Assembly (NCBI GenBank): GCA_046295215.1
Contig: JBKBNP010000027.1
Location: 1 to 64,000 of the forward strand
Reading direction: 5' to 3'
From: Szabonella sp046295215
Lineage (GTDB): Bacteria; Pseudomonadota; Alphaproteobacteria; Rhodobacterales; Rhodobacteraceae
Length of the DNA: 64,000 nucleotides
How positions within the stretch are numbered: the first letter of the stretch is position 1; each line of letters begins with the position of its first letter. The notes under the pieces were generated by a model. That model was given only the letters and a program-made list of their open reading frames with translations, did no database searches and had not been told where the DNA came from. The translations under genes were made by a program, and so were the position numbers. Positions 33,249 through 43,637 of this stretch are shown piece by piece.

Positions 33249-34553
33249 ATGATCCCGCGCTATTCCCGCCCCGAGATGATCGCCATCTGGTCGCCCGAAA
33301 CCAGGTTCCGGATCTGGTTCGAGATCGAGGCACATGCCTGCGATGCGCAAGCTGCCCTTGGCGTGATCCCCAAGGAAAACGCCGAAGCCGTCTGGCGCGC
33401 GAAGGATGTGGAATTCAACGTGGCCCGGATCGACGAGATCGAGGCCGTGACCAAACATGACGTGATCGCCTTCCTGACCCATCTGGCTGAACATGTGGGC
33501 GCCGATCAGGCACGCTTCGTGCATCAGGGCATGACCTCGTCCGATGTTCTGGACACCACACTCAATGTGCAACTGGTCCGGGCGTCGGATCTGCTCCTGA
33601 AGGGGATGGACCGGGTTCTGGCGGCGCTGAAGGCCCGCGCGATGGAACACAAAGACACGGTGCGCATCGGGCGCAGCCATGGCATCCATGCCGAACCCAC
33701 GACCATGGGCCTGACCTTCGCCCGCTTTTATGCCGAAATGGCGCGGGGGCGCGCCCGGCTGGAGGCCGCGCGGGCCGAAATCTCGACAGGTGCTATTTCC
33801 GGCGCCGTCGGCACCTTCGCCAATATCGACCCGGCGGTGGAGGAGCATGTCTGCAAGATGCTGGGCCTGACGCCCGAGCCGATTTCAACGCAGGTCATTC
33901 CGCGTGACCGTCATGCGATGTTCTTTGCCACGCTCGGTGTCATCGCCAGTTCCATCGAAAACATCGCCACCGAATTCCGCCACATGCAGCGGACCGAAGT
34001 TCTGGAGGCAGAGGAGTTCTTTTCCCCCGGCCAGAAGGGCTCGTCGGCCATGCCGCACAAGCGCAACCCGGTGCTGACCGAAAACCTGACCGGCCTCGCC
34101 CGCCTCGTGCGCATGGCCGTGGTGCCCGCAATGGAAAACGTGACACTCTGGCATGAACGCGACATCTCTCATTCCTCAGTCGAACGCGCGATCGGGCCGG
34201 ATGCGACCGTGACACTGGATTTCGCGCTGCACCGTTTGGCGGGTGTGGTGGAAAAGCTGGTGATCTACCCCGACAACATGCTGGCCAACATGAACAAGTT
34301 CCGGGGGCTGGTGATGAGCCAGCGCGTGCTTCTGGCGCTGACGCAGGCCGGGGTCAGCCGCGAGGATGCCTACCGCCTCGTCCAGCGCAACGCGATGCGG
34401 GTCTGGGAACAGGGCGCGGATTTCAAGACCGAGCTTCTGGCCGATGCCGAGGTGACGGCGGCGCTCTCGCCCGCCGAAATCGAGGAAAAATTCGATCTCG
34501 GCTATCACACGAAGCATGTCGAGACGATTTTCGCCCGCGTGTTCGGCCGTTGA
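33249..34553 (+). CDS. purB: Adenylosuccinate lyase
   Basis: A 434-residue fumarase/aspartase superfamily enzyme. The signature GQKGSSAMPHKRNP and the catalytic His region MTSSDVLDTTLN match PurB. It acts twice in purine synthesis, releasing fumarate from SAICAR and from adenylosuccinate. ATG 33249 starts the conserved MIPRYSRPEM; the upstream in-frame stretch lies over the end of the GntR gene and is not conserved. It is a single gene with its own leader of about 90 bases. Confidence 0.97.
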   Translation: MIPRYSRPEMIAIWSPETRFRIWFEIEAHACDAQAALGVIPKENAEAVWRAKDVEFNVARIDEIEAVTKHDVIAFLTHLAEHVGADQARFVHQGMTSSDVLDTTLNVQLVRASDLLLKGMDRVLAALKARAMEHKDTVRIGRSHGIHAEPTTMGLTFARFYAEMARGRARLEAARAEISTGAISGAVGTFANIDPAVEEHVCKMLGLTPEPISTQVIPRDRHAMFFATLGVIASSIENIATEFRHMQRTEVLEAEEFFSPGQKGSSAMPHKRNPVLTENLTGLARLVRMAVVPAMENVTLWHERDISHSSVERAIGPDATVTLDFALHRLAGVVEKLVIYPDNMLANMNKFRGLVMSQRVLLALTQAGVSREDAYRLVQRNAMRVWEQGADFKTELLADAEVTAALSPAEIEEKFDLGYHTKHVETIFARVFGR

Positions 34554-34599
34554 CCGATTTTCGGGCAGGAACGGGAATGGTCACGGATCGGTGAAGGGG

Positions 34600-34622
34600 G
34601 GCAGGCAGAAATTCTGCTTGCC
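34600..34622 (+). terminator. Hairpin after purB
   Basis: Inverted repeat GGCAGGCAGA / TCTGCTTGCC with one G-T pair, about 45 bases after the purB stop. There is no T run, so it may be a weak terminator or an RNA-stabilising stem. Confidence 0.45.
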
Positions 34623-34751
34623 GCCACGGAAGTCATGCTACTTTTCTTTGGGAAGGGGTCGGGCAAGGCTCGCGCAGCGGCGCGGAAACGGCTCTTTCTC
34701 TTTGTGACAGACGACCCAATTCCCCCGGAACCACCCAGAAAAGGACGGCCC

Positions 34752-34913
34752 ATGAAAACCAAAGCTGCGATCGCCCTGATCGCCCTGATGCTGTCGCCCA
34801 CCGTTGCTGCGGCCTATTGCGCGGGCTCCAAGCATATGACCACCGCGATGAGCTGCGCCGAAGGCTCGGTCTTCGACGAACAGACGCGCGCCTGCGTGCC
34901 GGTCACCGGCTGA
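34752..34913 (+). CDS. Small secreted cysteine protein, chitin-binding-like
   Basis: A 53-residue protein with a signal peptide (MKTKAAIALIALMLSPTVAAA, residues 1-21) and a mature part of 32 residues with three cysteines: YCAGSKH, MSCAEGSVFDEQTRACVPVTG. The pattern C-x2-G-x2-F-D-x5-C resembles the tail of peritrophin-A/CBM14 chitin-binding domains, though it is much shorter. Close relatives next to purB are, as I recall, often mislabelled adenylosuccinate lyase by neighbourhood transfer. ATG 34752 starts the signal peptide; the longer in-frame start is not plausible. A hairpin follows the stop. Confidence 0.7.
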   Translation: MKTKAAIALIALMLSPTVAAAYCAGSKHMTTAMSCAEGSVFDEQTRACVPVTG

Positions 34914-34927
34914 CCTGAACATCCCGG

Positions 34928-34959
34928 CTGCGCGGATTTTGCTTAGGCGATCCGCGCAG
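34928..34959 (+). terminator. Perfect inverted repeat after the small secreted gene
   Basis: A 10-bp perfect stem CTGCGCGGAT / ATCCGCGCAG with a 12-base loop, 15 bases after the stop. No T run follows, so termination is likely but not certain. Confidence 0.5.
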
Positions 34960-34962
34960 ACC

Positions 34963-34978
34963 GTAAGCCCGTGTTAAC
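34963..34978 (+). promoter_or_regulatory. Near-consensus CtrA site before fliG
   Basis: GTAA, seven bases, TTAAC: one mismatch to the CtrA consensus TTAA-N7-TTAAC. It lies 44 bases before the fliG start codon. CtrA switches on flagellar genes in Rhodobacterales, which fits the gene downstream. Confidence 0.5.
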
Positions 34979-35021
34979 CTGCACTCCCCCAGAGTGACCC
35001 GAAGGCAGAATCGGGGGACGT

Positions 35022-36107
35022 ATGGCGCAGGCAGTGATCCAGACCGGGCAACAGGGCTTTGGTGCCGGACAGACAAGGCCGGGTGCTCGCCGCGTAGTGC
35101 CGCGCAGTCTGAACGGGCGCGAAAAGGCGGCAGTGATCGTCCGGCTCCTTTTGTCCGAAGGCGGGACGTTGCCATTTGCCTCGCTTCCCGAACATCTTCA
35201 GGCAGCCCTGACCGAGCAGATCGGCCAGATGCGTCTGGTGGACCGCGCCACGCTCTCCGCCGTCGTGACGGAATTTGTGAGTGAGCTTGGGGAGGTCGGC
35301 CTGTCCTTTCCCGGCGGCATTGACGGTGCCCTCTCCATCATGGACGGTCATATCAGCCCCACTGCGGCGGGTCGCCTGCGACGTCTGGCCGGGGCCTCGG
35401 CCAAGGCCGATCCCTGGGACCGCATTTCGACCCTGCCGCTGGACCGCCTGCTGCCTGTGGTGGAGGAGGAAGGCACCGAGGTCGCGGCGGTGCTTCTGTC
35501 AAAGCTTCCCGTGCCGAAAGCCGCCGAACTTCTGGGACAGATGGCCGGGGACCGCGCGCGCCGTGTGGCCTATGCGGTGTCGCTGACCGGAAATGTCGAC
35601 CCTGAAACCGTGCGCCGCATCGGGCTTGCCCTTGCCGCGCAGCTTGACAACCAGCCTGCCCGCGCCTTCGAGGCGGGGCCGGTGCAGCGCGTCGGCGCAA
35701 TCCTCAATGTCGTCGCGCAGGCGCGCCGCGCGGATGTTCTCGAAGGGCTGGATGCCGAAGACGCGGCCTTTGCCGAGGAGGTGCGCAAGGCGATCTTCAC
35801 CTTCACCCATATCCCCGCCCGCATCGCCCCCCGCGATGTGCCGAGGGTCATCCGAATGGTCGAACAACCACAACTCGTCACCGCCCTTGCCGCCGCCATG
35901 GCCAGCCCGGATACGGCGGAAGTGGCCGAATTTCTGCTGTCCAACATGTCGCAACGGATGGCACAGGCGCTGCGCGAGGAAATGGACGCGCGCGGCAAGG
36001 TCAGGGCGAAGGATGCCGAAGCGGCGACCAACGCTGTGACAGCCGCCATACGCAATCTGGAAGCGGCGGGGGACCTGGTGATGGTGGAGGTCGAAGATCC
36101 GGTCTGA
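35022..36107 (+). CDS. fliG: FliG-like flagellar motor switch protein
   Basis: A 361-residue protein with the three-part FliG layout: N-terminal part with LNGREKAAVIVRLLLSEGG, middle part around DPWDRISTLPLDRLLPVVEEEGTEVAAVLLSKLPVPKAAELLGQM (the EHPQ-like region), and C-terminal part with VPRVIRMVEQPQLVTALAAAMASPDTAEVAEFLLSNMSQRMAQALREEM, the stator-facing domain with charged residues. FliG sits in the C ring and converts ion flow to rotation. It stands alone here, not beside other flagellar genes. Start ATG 35022 gives the normal length. Confidence 0.88.
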   Translation: MAQAVIQTGQQGFGAGQTRPGARRVVPRSLNGREKAAVIVRLLLSEGGTLPFASLPEHLQAALTEQIGQMRLVDRATLSAVVTEFVSELGEVGLSFPGGIDGALSIMDGHISPTAAGRLRRLAGASAKADPWDRISTLPLDRLLPVVEEEGTEVAAVLLSKLPVPKAAELLGQMAGDRARRVAYAVSLTGNVDPETVRRIGLALAAQLDNQPARAFEAGPVQRVGAILNVVAQARRADVLEGLDAEDAAFAEEVRKAIFTFTHIPARIAPRDVPRVIRMVEQPQLVTALAAAMASPDTAEVAEFLLSNMSQRMAQALREEMDARGKVRAKDAEAATNAVTAAIRNLEAAGDLVMVEVEDPV

Positions 36108-36334
36108 GGCGGGCTGTATCCGTCCGGTTGCGACTACGGGTCAGCGCAGGAGATCGCAGACCGGTGCCCAAGCCCGCGCTTCGTGGACCGTGGAAAATCT
36201 CCGCACCGGGCCCTCAGCCCTGATGCGCAAATCCGCAGAGATCGCGGCTTTCCTCTCCTCCGCGATGCGCTTATGGTCCCCCCGATGCAGGGCCGTTCCG
36301 GGCTTCGCCACGCTATCAGGACAGCCCGGCCCCG
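36108..36334. other. Gap between fliG and the DMT transporter gene
   Basis: About 230 bases. A minus-strand frame (36141-36407) ends DLRIRAEGPVRRFSTVHEARAWAPVCDLLR but runs into the transporter gene and has no ribosome binding site; I do not call it. No clear promoter is visible. Confidence 0.4.
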
Positions 36335-37222
36335 ATGCAAGCCCAGATCGCTCCGACCCTGCCGCCGCTGCGCACCGGACTTGGCATCCTTCTGATGTTG
36401 CTGGCAATCTTTCTGTTCACCACAATGGATGCCGTGGTCAAGGGGCTGGTGGACCGCTACCCCAGCCCGATGATTGTCTGGGTCCGGTTCATGGGGCAAC
36501 TCGTGTTCGTGCTGATCGTGCTGCGCCACCACCTGCCTGCCCGTCTGATGACGCGCTATCCCGGCCTGCATCTGGCCCGCGCGCTGACGCAACTCGGGGC
36601 CTCGGCGTTGTTCTTCACTTCACTGGTCTATATCGGGCTGGCGGAGGCGACGGCGCTGTCGGACATCAACCCGGTCCTCATCACGCTCGGGGCCGCGCTG
36701 TTTCTGGGCGAACGGCTGGGGCCAAGGCGGCTTTTCGGCGTGTTCGCCGCCCTTGTCGGGGCGCTGATCGTCATTCGCCCCGGTGCGGGCGTCTTTACCT
36801 GGGCGGCCGTCCTGCCGCTTCTGGGGGCGGTGTGCTATGCCGCCAATGCGTTGCTGACCCGGTTCATCGGGCCACAGGAAAGCCTCTGGACCGCGATGGC
36901 CTGGACCTCGCTGGTCTGCACCGGCCTCACGACACTGGCGCTGCCCTTCTTCTGGGTGCCGGTCCCGCCCGGGGATCTGCCCATTCTGGGCCTCGTCGGG
37001 CTTCTGGGAATGCTGGCGCAACTCTGCATCATCCGGTCCTTTTCACTGGCCGAGGCATCGGCGGTTGCCCCCTTCGCCTATATCGGCATCGCCTTCGCAA
37101 CTGGCTGGGGGATCTTGCTTTACGACGAATACCCCGATGGCTGGACGATCCTTGGGACACTTGTGATCGTGGCGGCGGGCCTCTATGTCTGGCATCGGGA
37201 GACGCGCGCCAGGGCGGCGTAA
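36335..37222 (+). CDS. EamA-family (DMT) transporter
   Basis: A 295-residue membrane protein with ten predicted helices in two EamA repeats (about 12-140 and 150-290). Landmarks are ATALSDINPVLITLGAALFLGERLG, matching the end of repeat one, and ASAVAPFAYIGIAFATGWGILLYDEYPD in repeat two. It exports or imports an unknown small metabolite. It is followed after about 20 bases by the acyltransferase gene and is probably co-transcribed with it. Confidence 0.88.
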   Translation: MQAQIAPTLPPLRTGLGILLMLLAIFLFTTMDAVVKGLVDRYPSPMIVWVRFMGQLVFVLIVLRHHLPARLMTRYPGLHLARALTQLGASALFFTSLVYIGLAEATALSDINPVLITLGAALFLGERLGPRRLFGVFAALVGALIVIRPGAGVFTWAAVLPLLGAVCYAANALLTRFIGPQESLWTAMAWTSLVCTGLTTLALPFFWVPVPPGDLPILGLVGLLGMLAQLCIIRSFSLAEASAVAPFAYIGIAFATGWGILLYDEYPDGWTILGTLVIVAAGLYVWHRETRARAA

Positions 37223-37241
37223 GCCGCTGGAAAGGTGCCGA

Positions 37242-38114
37242 TTGGCTGAAGAAATCCACAGAAGCCTTTGGAAAAGGCTGCAAAGCCGGGCGCTGACAGG
37301 CTTGATCGGGGGGCTATTGCTGCTGCCCTACCGTTGGCGCGTGCCGCTTTGTGGCTGGGTGATGGCGCGGGTCATCGCACCGCTTGCCGGATATGGCCGC
37401 CGGGTGCGCGAGAACCTCGCGCTCGTGCTGCCCGATCTGCCCGAGGCAGAGGTGCGTCGCCTGATGCGCGACGTGCCGCGCAATGTGGGGCGCACCCTGA
37501 TCGAGATCTATTCCGGCCCTGAATTTTCCGCCCGCGCCACAGCCACCCCCTTGGAAGGCGAAGGCTTGACCGCGCTGGCCGAGGCCCATGCCGAGGGGCG
37601 CCCGGTGATCCTCGTCACCGGGCATTTCGGCAATTACGACGCCTCCCGCGCGGCGCTGATCGCACGCGGCTACCGGGTCGGAGCGCTATACCGCCCCATG
37701 GGCGACCCGGAGTTCAACGCCCATTACGTTGCCGCCATCTCGCGCATCGGCACGCCGGTTTTCCCGCGCGGACGGGCGGGCTTGGGGGATATGGTGCGGT
37801 TCCTCCGCTCGGGCGGCATGCTGGGCCTTCTGATGGACCAGCACATGCGCCATGGCGCGGCCCTGTCGTTCTTCGACCATACCGCGATGACGGCGCTGTC
37901 GGCGGCGGAACTCGCGTTGAAATATGATGCGCTTCTGGTGCCGACCTATGGCATCCGCCAGCCGAACGGCCTCGATTTCCGCATCGTGGTCGAGGCCCCC
38001 ATTCCTGCCGGCACGCCCGAGGCGATGACCCAGGCGCTCAACGACAGTCTGGAGCGATTGGTGCGCGACCATCTCGACCAGTGGTTCTGGATCCACCGCC
38101 GCTGGAAAGACTGA
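37242..38114 (+). CDS. Lipid A biosynthesis acyltransferase (LpxL/HtrB family)
   Basis: A 290-residue membrane-linked acyltransferase. The catalytic motif is HFGNYD (His-x4-Asp) and RGRAGLGDMVRFLRSGGMLGLLMDQHM is the family's second conserved block. It adds a secondary acyl chain to lipid A precursors at the inner membrane. The likely start is TTG 37242 with AAAGG upstream; in-frame ATG 37185 would overlap the transporter gene by nearly 40 bases, and the first internal ATG is far inside. This start choice is uncertain. Confidence 0.87.
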   Translation: MAEEIHRSLWKRLQSRALTGLIGGLLLLPYRWRVPLCGWVMARVIAPLAGYGRRVRENLALVLPDLPEAEVRRLMRDVPRNVGRTLIEIYSGPEFSARATATPLEGEGLTALAEAHAEGRPVILVTGHFGNYDASRAALIARGYRVGALYRPMGDPEFNAHYVAAISRIGTPVFPRGRAGLGDMVRFLRSGGMLGLLMDQHMRHGAALSFFDHTAMTALSAAELALKYDALLVPTYGIRQPNGLDFRIVVEAPIPAGTPEAMTQALNDSLERLVRDHLDQWFWIHRRWKD

Positions 38115-38138
38115 TCCGCTGGAATGACCGATCCGAGG

Positions 38139-38852
38139 TCAGCGCAGTTTCTGCGCCGCAAGGATCTCTGCCGGGCCCTCGCTCTGGATGATGATAACGG
38201 CAGGATCCGCGCCGCTCGCATCGGCTTCCATTATCAAAGGCGCCTCGCCCGACCAGTCCGCCAGAACCTGCCAGGAGGTGACGATGTTGTGGTAGGTCAG
38301 GCTGCGGCCGGAATTTTCACCGCGTTTGATCGTCACGTCCTGCGCCGGACGGAACCGCACCAGTTGCACGCGGAGCATCTTGCCCGGCGGCGGGTCTGCT
38401 TCGGCCCGAATCGTCACGCGCCCCCCATCGCCCCGTTCCAGCACCATCCGCACCGCGCTCGGGCGGTCCATCTGGCGCAGGATCGCGGCCTCGATTTCAT
38501 CCCCGCGCGACCCGACCACCCGGTCCTGCCCCTGCACGATCATCTGTGGGGTATAGACCATCCGGTCCCGGATCGCCTTGGCATAGGATTTCTGACGGGC
38601 CGAGAATTTCGGATCCGCAAACTTGTCCTTCCAGCCGAGATAGTCCCAGTAATCAACATGCAGCGCCAGAGCGATCACGCGCGGATCCTTGGCAAGCCGG
38701 GCCAGGATTTCATCCGCCGGCGGACAGGAGGAACAACCCTGCGAGGTATAGAGTTCCACGACGACGGGCGACCTCGTTTCCTGCGCGTCGGCGCCTCCGG
38801 CAAGGGCAAGACACCCCAGCACCGCCCCGACAAATCTGCCTGTCATGCCCAT
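38139..38852 (-). CDS. DUF1223 secreted thioredoxin-like protein
   Basis: A 237-residue protein with a signal peptide (cleavage near GGADA, residue 23) and then VVVELYTSQGCSSCPPADEIL. Cys40 and Cys43 form a CxxC in a thioredoxin-like fold; HVDYWDYLGWKDKFADP and RQKSYAKAIRDRMVYTPQMIVQG are DUF1223 landmarks. Function is unproven; a periplasmic redox role is likely. ATG 38852 was chosen; ATG 38846 is also possible. Confidence 0.8.
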   Translation of the reverse strand: MGMTGRFVGAVLGCLALAGGADAQETRSPVVVELYTSQGCSSCPPADEILARLAKDPRVIALALHVDYWDYLGWKDKFADPKFSARQKSYAKAIRDRMVYTPQMIVQGQDRVVGSRGDEIEAAILRQMDRPSAVRMVLERGDGGRVTIRAEADPPPGKMLRVQLVRFRPAQDVTIKRGENSGRSLTYHNIVTSWQVLADWSGEAPLIMEADASGADPAVIIIQSEGPAEILAAQKLR

Positions 38853-38989
38853 CAATCCCGATCCCCTTGCCCGTCAACCTCTAGCCAATCCGATCCGCCC
38901 CTGCCAATCAAGGTTTTGCGAGCCTTTGCCGATTTCCCGGCACCGCCCCGTGAACTGACGAAAATGCAGAAATCACCTCTGGATTTTCG

Positions 38990-39007
38990 GCATACAAATG
39001 TATACAA
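38990..39007. promoter_or_regulatory. Repeat pair in the gap before acnA
   Basis: Two direct copies of G(C/T)ATACAA at 10-base spacing (38990-38997 and 39000-39007); the middle also reads as an inverted repeat ATACA-AA-TGTAT. It lies about 92 bases before acnA and about 138 before the divergent DUF1223 gene. The spacing of one helical turn suggests a protein binding site; the binder is unknown. Confidence 0.5.
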
Positions 39008-39098
39008 CGACGCGACTCCCTTGCCCAACACCACCCTTTCAGGGCATGACGCAAGGTGAGAGCCGCGCTTTATCGCCCATCCAGCCAGGAGGCCAGAT

Positions 39099-41870
<2,772 letters not shown>

Positions 41871-41889
41871 CCACGCAGCCCCAAACAAC

Positions 41890-41917
41890 AAAGGCCGCCC
41901 GGATGGGCGGCCTTTTT
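41890..41917 (+). terminator. Bidirectional terminator of acnA and the GST gene
   Basis: A perfect 11-bp stem (41890-41900 with 41905-41915), GGAT loop, and TTTTT. Read on the minus strand it is followed by TTTGTTGTTT, so it can also end the convergent GST gene. Confidence 0.92.
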
Positions 41918-41934
41918 CGTTTTGATCGAAGGCG

Positions 41935-42795
41935 TTATCCGCCGATCTTGTCTTGCGTTCTCAACTCGAAATCGGATGCGTCATGGCGTTCGTGCAACTG
42001 CATCGACGCATCGCCGAAGCTGCGGTTGACCATGCGGCCCCGCTGGACCGCCGGGCGCGCGGCGATCCGCTTGGTCCAGGCCATCACATTCCTGTAGCTG
42101 CCCGCATCCAGAAATTCCGCCGCGTTGTAGACATCGCCCAGCAAGACCTGCCCATACCAGGGCCAGATCGCCATATCGGCAATGGAATAGTCATCGCCCG
42201 CGATATAGGGCCGGTCAGCAAGCTGGCGGTCCAGCACGTCGAATTGCCGCTTGGCCTCCATCGTGAAGCGGTCGATGGCATATTCGAACTTCTCGGGCGC
42301 ATAGACGTAGAAATGCCCGAACCCGCCGCCCAGATAGGGGGCCGACCCCATCTGCCAGAAGAGCCAGTTCAGAACTTCGGTCCGTGCAGGTCCGGAGGCA
42401 GGCAGGAACGCCCCGAACTTCTCGGCCAGATGCAGCAGGATCGCCCCGCTTTCGAACACCCGCACCGGGGCGTCGCCCGACCGGTCCAGCAGGGCGGGGA
42501 TCTTGGAATTGGGGTTCACGCCCACAAAGCCAGACCCGAACTGGTCGCCATCGCCGATCTTGATGAGCCAGGCATCATATTCCGCGCCCTTGTGCCCGAG
42601 GGCCAGCAACTCCTCCAGCATCACCGTCACCTTCACCCCGTTGGGGGTGGCGAGCGAGTAAAGCTGCAAGGGATGCTGCCCGACCGGCAATTCCTTGTCA
42701 TGCGTCGGCCCGGCAATGGGACGGTTGGTGGAGGCGAAGGCCCCGCCATTGCCCTGTTTCCATTCCCAGACCTTCGGGGGGGTGTAATCGGTCAT
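41935..42795 (-). CDS. yghU: Glutathione S-transferase, YghU type
   Basis: A 286-residue GST. An N-terminal extension (KVWEWKQGNGGAFASTNRPIAGPTHDKELPVGQHPLQLYSLATPNGVKVTVMLEELLALG) precedes the thioredoxin-like domain, as in YghU; NPNSKIPALLDR and FESGAILLHLAEKFG bind glutathione. The C-terminal helical domain includes QMGSAPYLGGGFGHF. YghU-type enzymes reduce organic hydroperoxides and disulfides with glutathione. ATG 42795 matches the usual length of about 285 residues. Confidence 0.93.
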   Translation of the reverse strand: MTDYTPPKVWEWKQGNGGAFASTNRPIAGPTHDKELPVGQHPLQLYSLATPNGVKVTVMLEELLALGHKGAEYDAWLIKIGDGDQFGSGFVGVNPNSKIPALLDRSGDAPVRVFESGAILLHLAEKFGAFLPASGPARTEVLNWLFWQMGSAPYLGGGFGHFYVYAPEKFEYAIDRFTMEAKRQFDVLDRQLADRPYIAGDDYSIADMAIWPWYGQVLLGDVYNAAEFLDAGSYRNVMAWTKRIAARPAVQRGRMVNRSFGDASMQLHERHDASDFELRTQDKIGG

Positions 42796-42973
42796 TCGGT
42801 CCTCGCTCCATCCGGTTCTTTTCTCAGCCCAGATGTAAGTCCCATTCTGCAGGGTGCCAAGCCGTCTGCCGCGCACAGATGCCCCGACAGGCCTGCACCC
42901 TCGGCCAGGCAGGCTTGACCGGCGCATCCGACCGGGTCCAGATGGTCCTGCCTCGCCTCCGGAGCCTTTGCCC

Positions 42974-43567
42974 ATGCTGTCAATCCTGATCCTTGCTGCC
43001 GGGTCTTCGTCGCGGATGCGTGGGGGGGACAAACTGCTGGAACAGATCGACGGGGTGCCGCAACTCGTCCGGGCCGTCAGCGCCGCGCTGCAAACCGGCC
43101 GTCCCGTTCTGGTGGCGCTGGACCCCGCACGCCGCGACCGCATCGCGGCACTGGCCGGGCTGGCATACCGGCCGGTCGCCGTGCCGGATACGGCGGAGGG
43201 CATGGCCGTTTCCCTGCGGGCCGGGCTGGCGGCATGTCCTGACGGCGCGGTGCTGGTCCATCTGGCCGATCTGCCGGAAATCGGAGCGGAGGATCTGCGC
43301 CACATGATCGCAGCCCATCACGAGACACCGGAGATGATCCTGCGCGCGACCGATGCCGAAGGTCGCCCCGGCCATCCGGTGATCTTCCCCGACTGGGCGC
43401 GGCCCGCGCTGGCCAGCCTTTCGGGGGACGTGGGAGCAAAGCACCTTTTCAAAACCGAAAAGGCGCGACTCCGCCAGATTGCCCTGCCGGGGCTACGCGC
43501 CACGACCGACCTCGACACGCCCGAGGATTGGGAGACCTGGCGGGCGGAAAAGGAAAAGGGGCGGTAA
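42974..43567 (+). CDS. MobA-like NTP transferase (molybdenum cofactor cytidylyl/guanylyltransferase family)
   Basis: A 197-residue nucleotidyltransferase. The nucleotide-binding loop is LILAAGSSSRMRGGDKLLEQIDG, VLVHLADLPEIG holds the metal-binding Asp, and GRPGHPVIFP is the substrate loop seen in MocA/CoxI-type enzymes. It is likely to add CMP or GMP to molybdopterin for a molybdoenzyme, but no molybdoenzyme gene is nearby. ATG 42974 starts the conserved MLSILILAAG; the longer frame upstream is not conserved. Confidence 0.85.
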   Translation: MLSILILAAGSSSRMRGGDKLLEQIDGVPQLVRAVSAALQTGRPVLVALDPARRDRIAALAGLAYRPVAVPDTAEGMAVSLRAGLAACPDGAVLVHLADLPEIGAEDLRHMIAAHHETPEMILRATDAEGRPGHPVIFPDWARPALASLSGDVGAKHLFKTEKARLRQIALPGLRATTDLDTPEDWETWRAEKEKGR

Positions 43568-43578
43568 AACCGCCCCTT
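43556..43578. terminator. Hairpin overlapping the stop of the MobA-like gene
   Basis: A perfect 9-bp stem AAGGGGCGG / CCGCCCCTT. The TAA stop (43565-43567) is inside the 5-base loop. On the minus strand it is followed by TTCCTTTT, so it probably also ends the convergent large Hint protein gene. Confidence 0.75.
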
Positions 43579-43637
43579 ACCTCGATACGCGCGCCCCCAA
43601 AACGACGCATCGGCTGCAACTCGTCAATCGTCCCGGG

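Noticed and set aside
34635..34913. Calling the small cysteine protein adenylosuccinate lyase
   Set aside because: It is 53 residues with a signal peptide and no lyase motifs; purB is intact just upstream.
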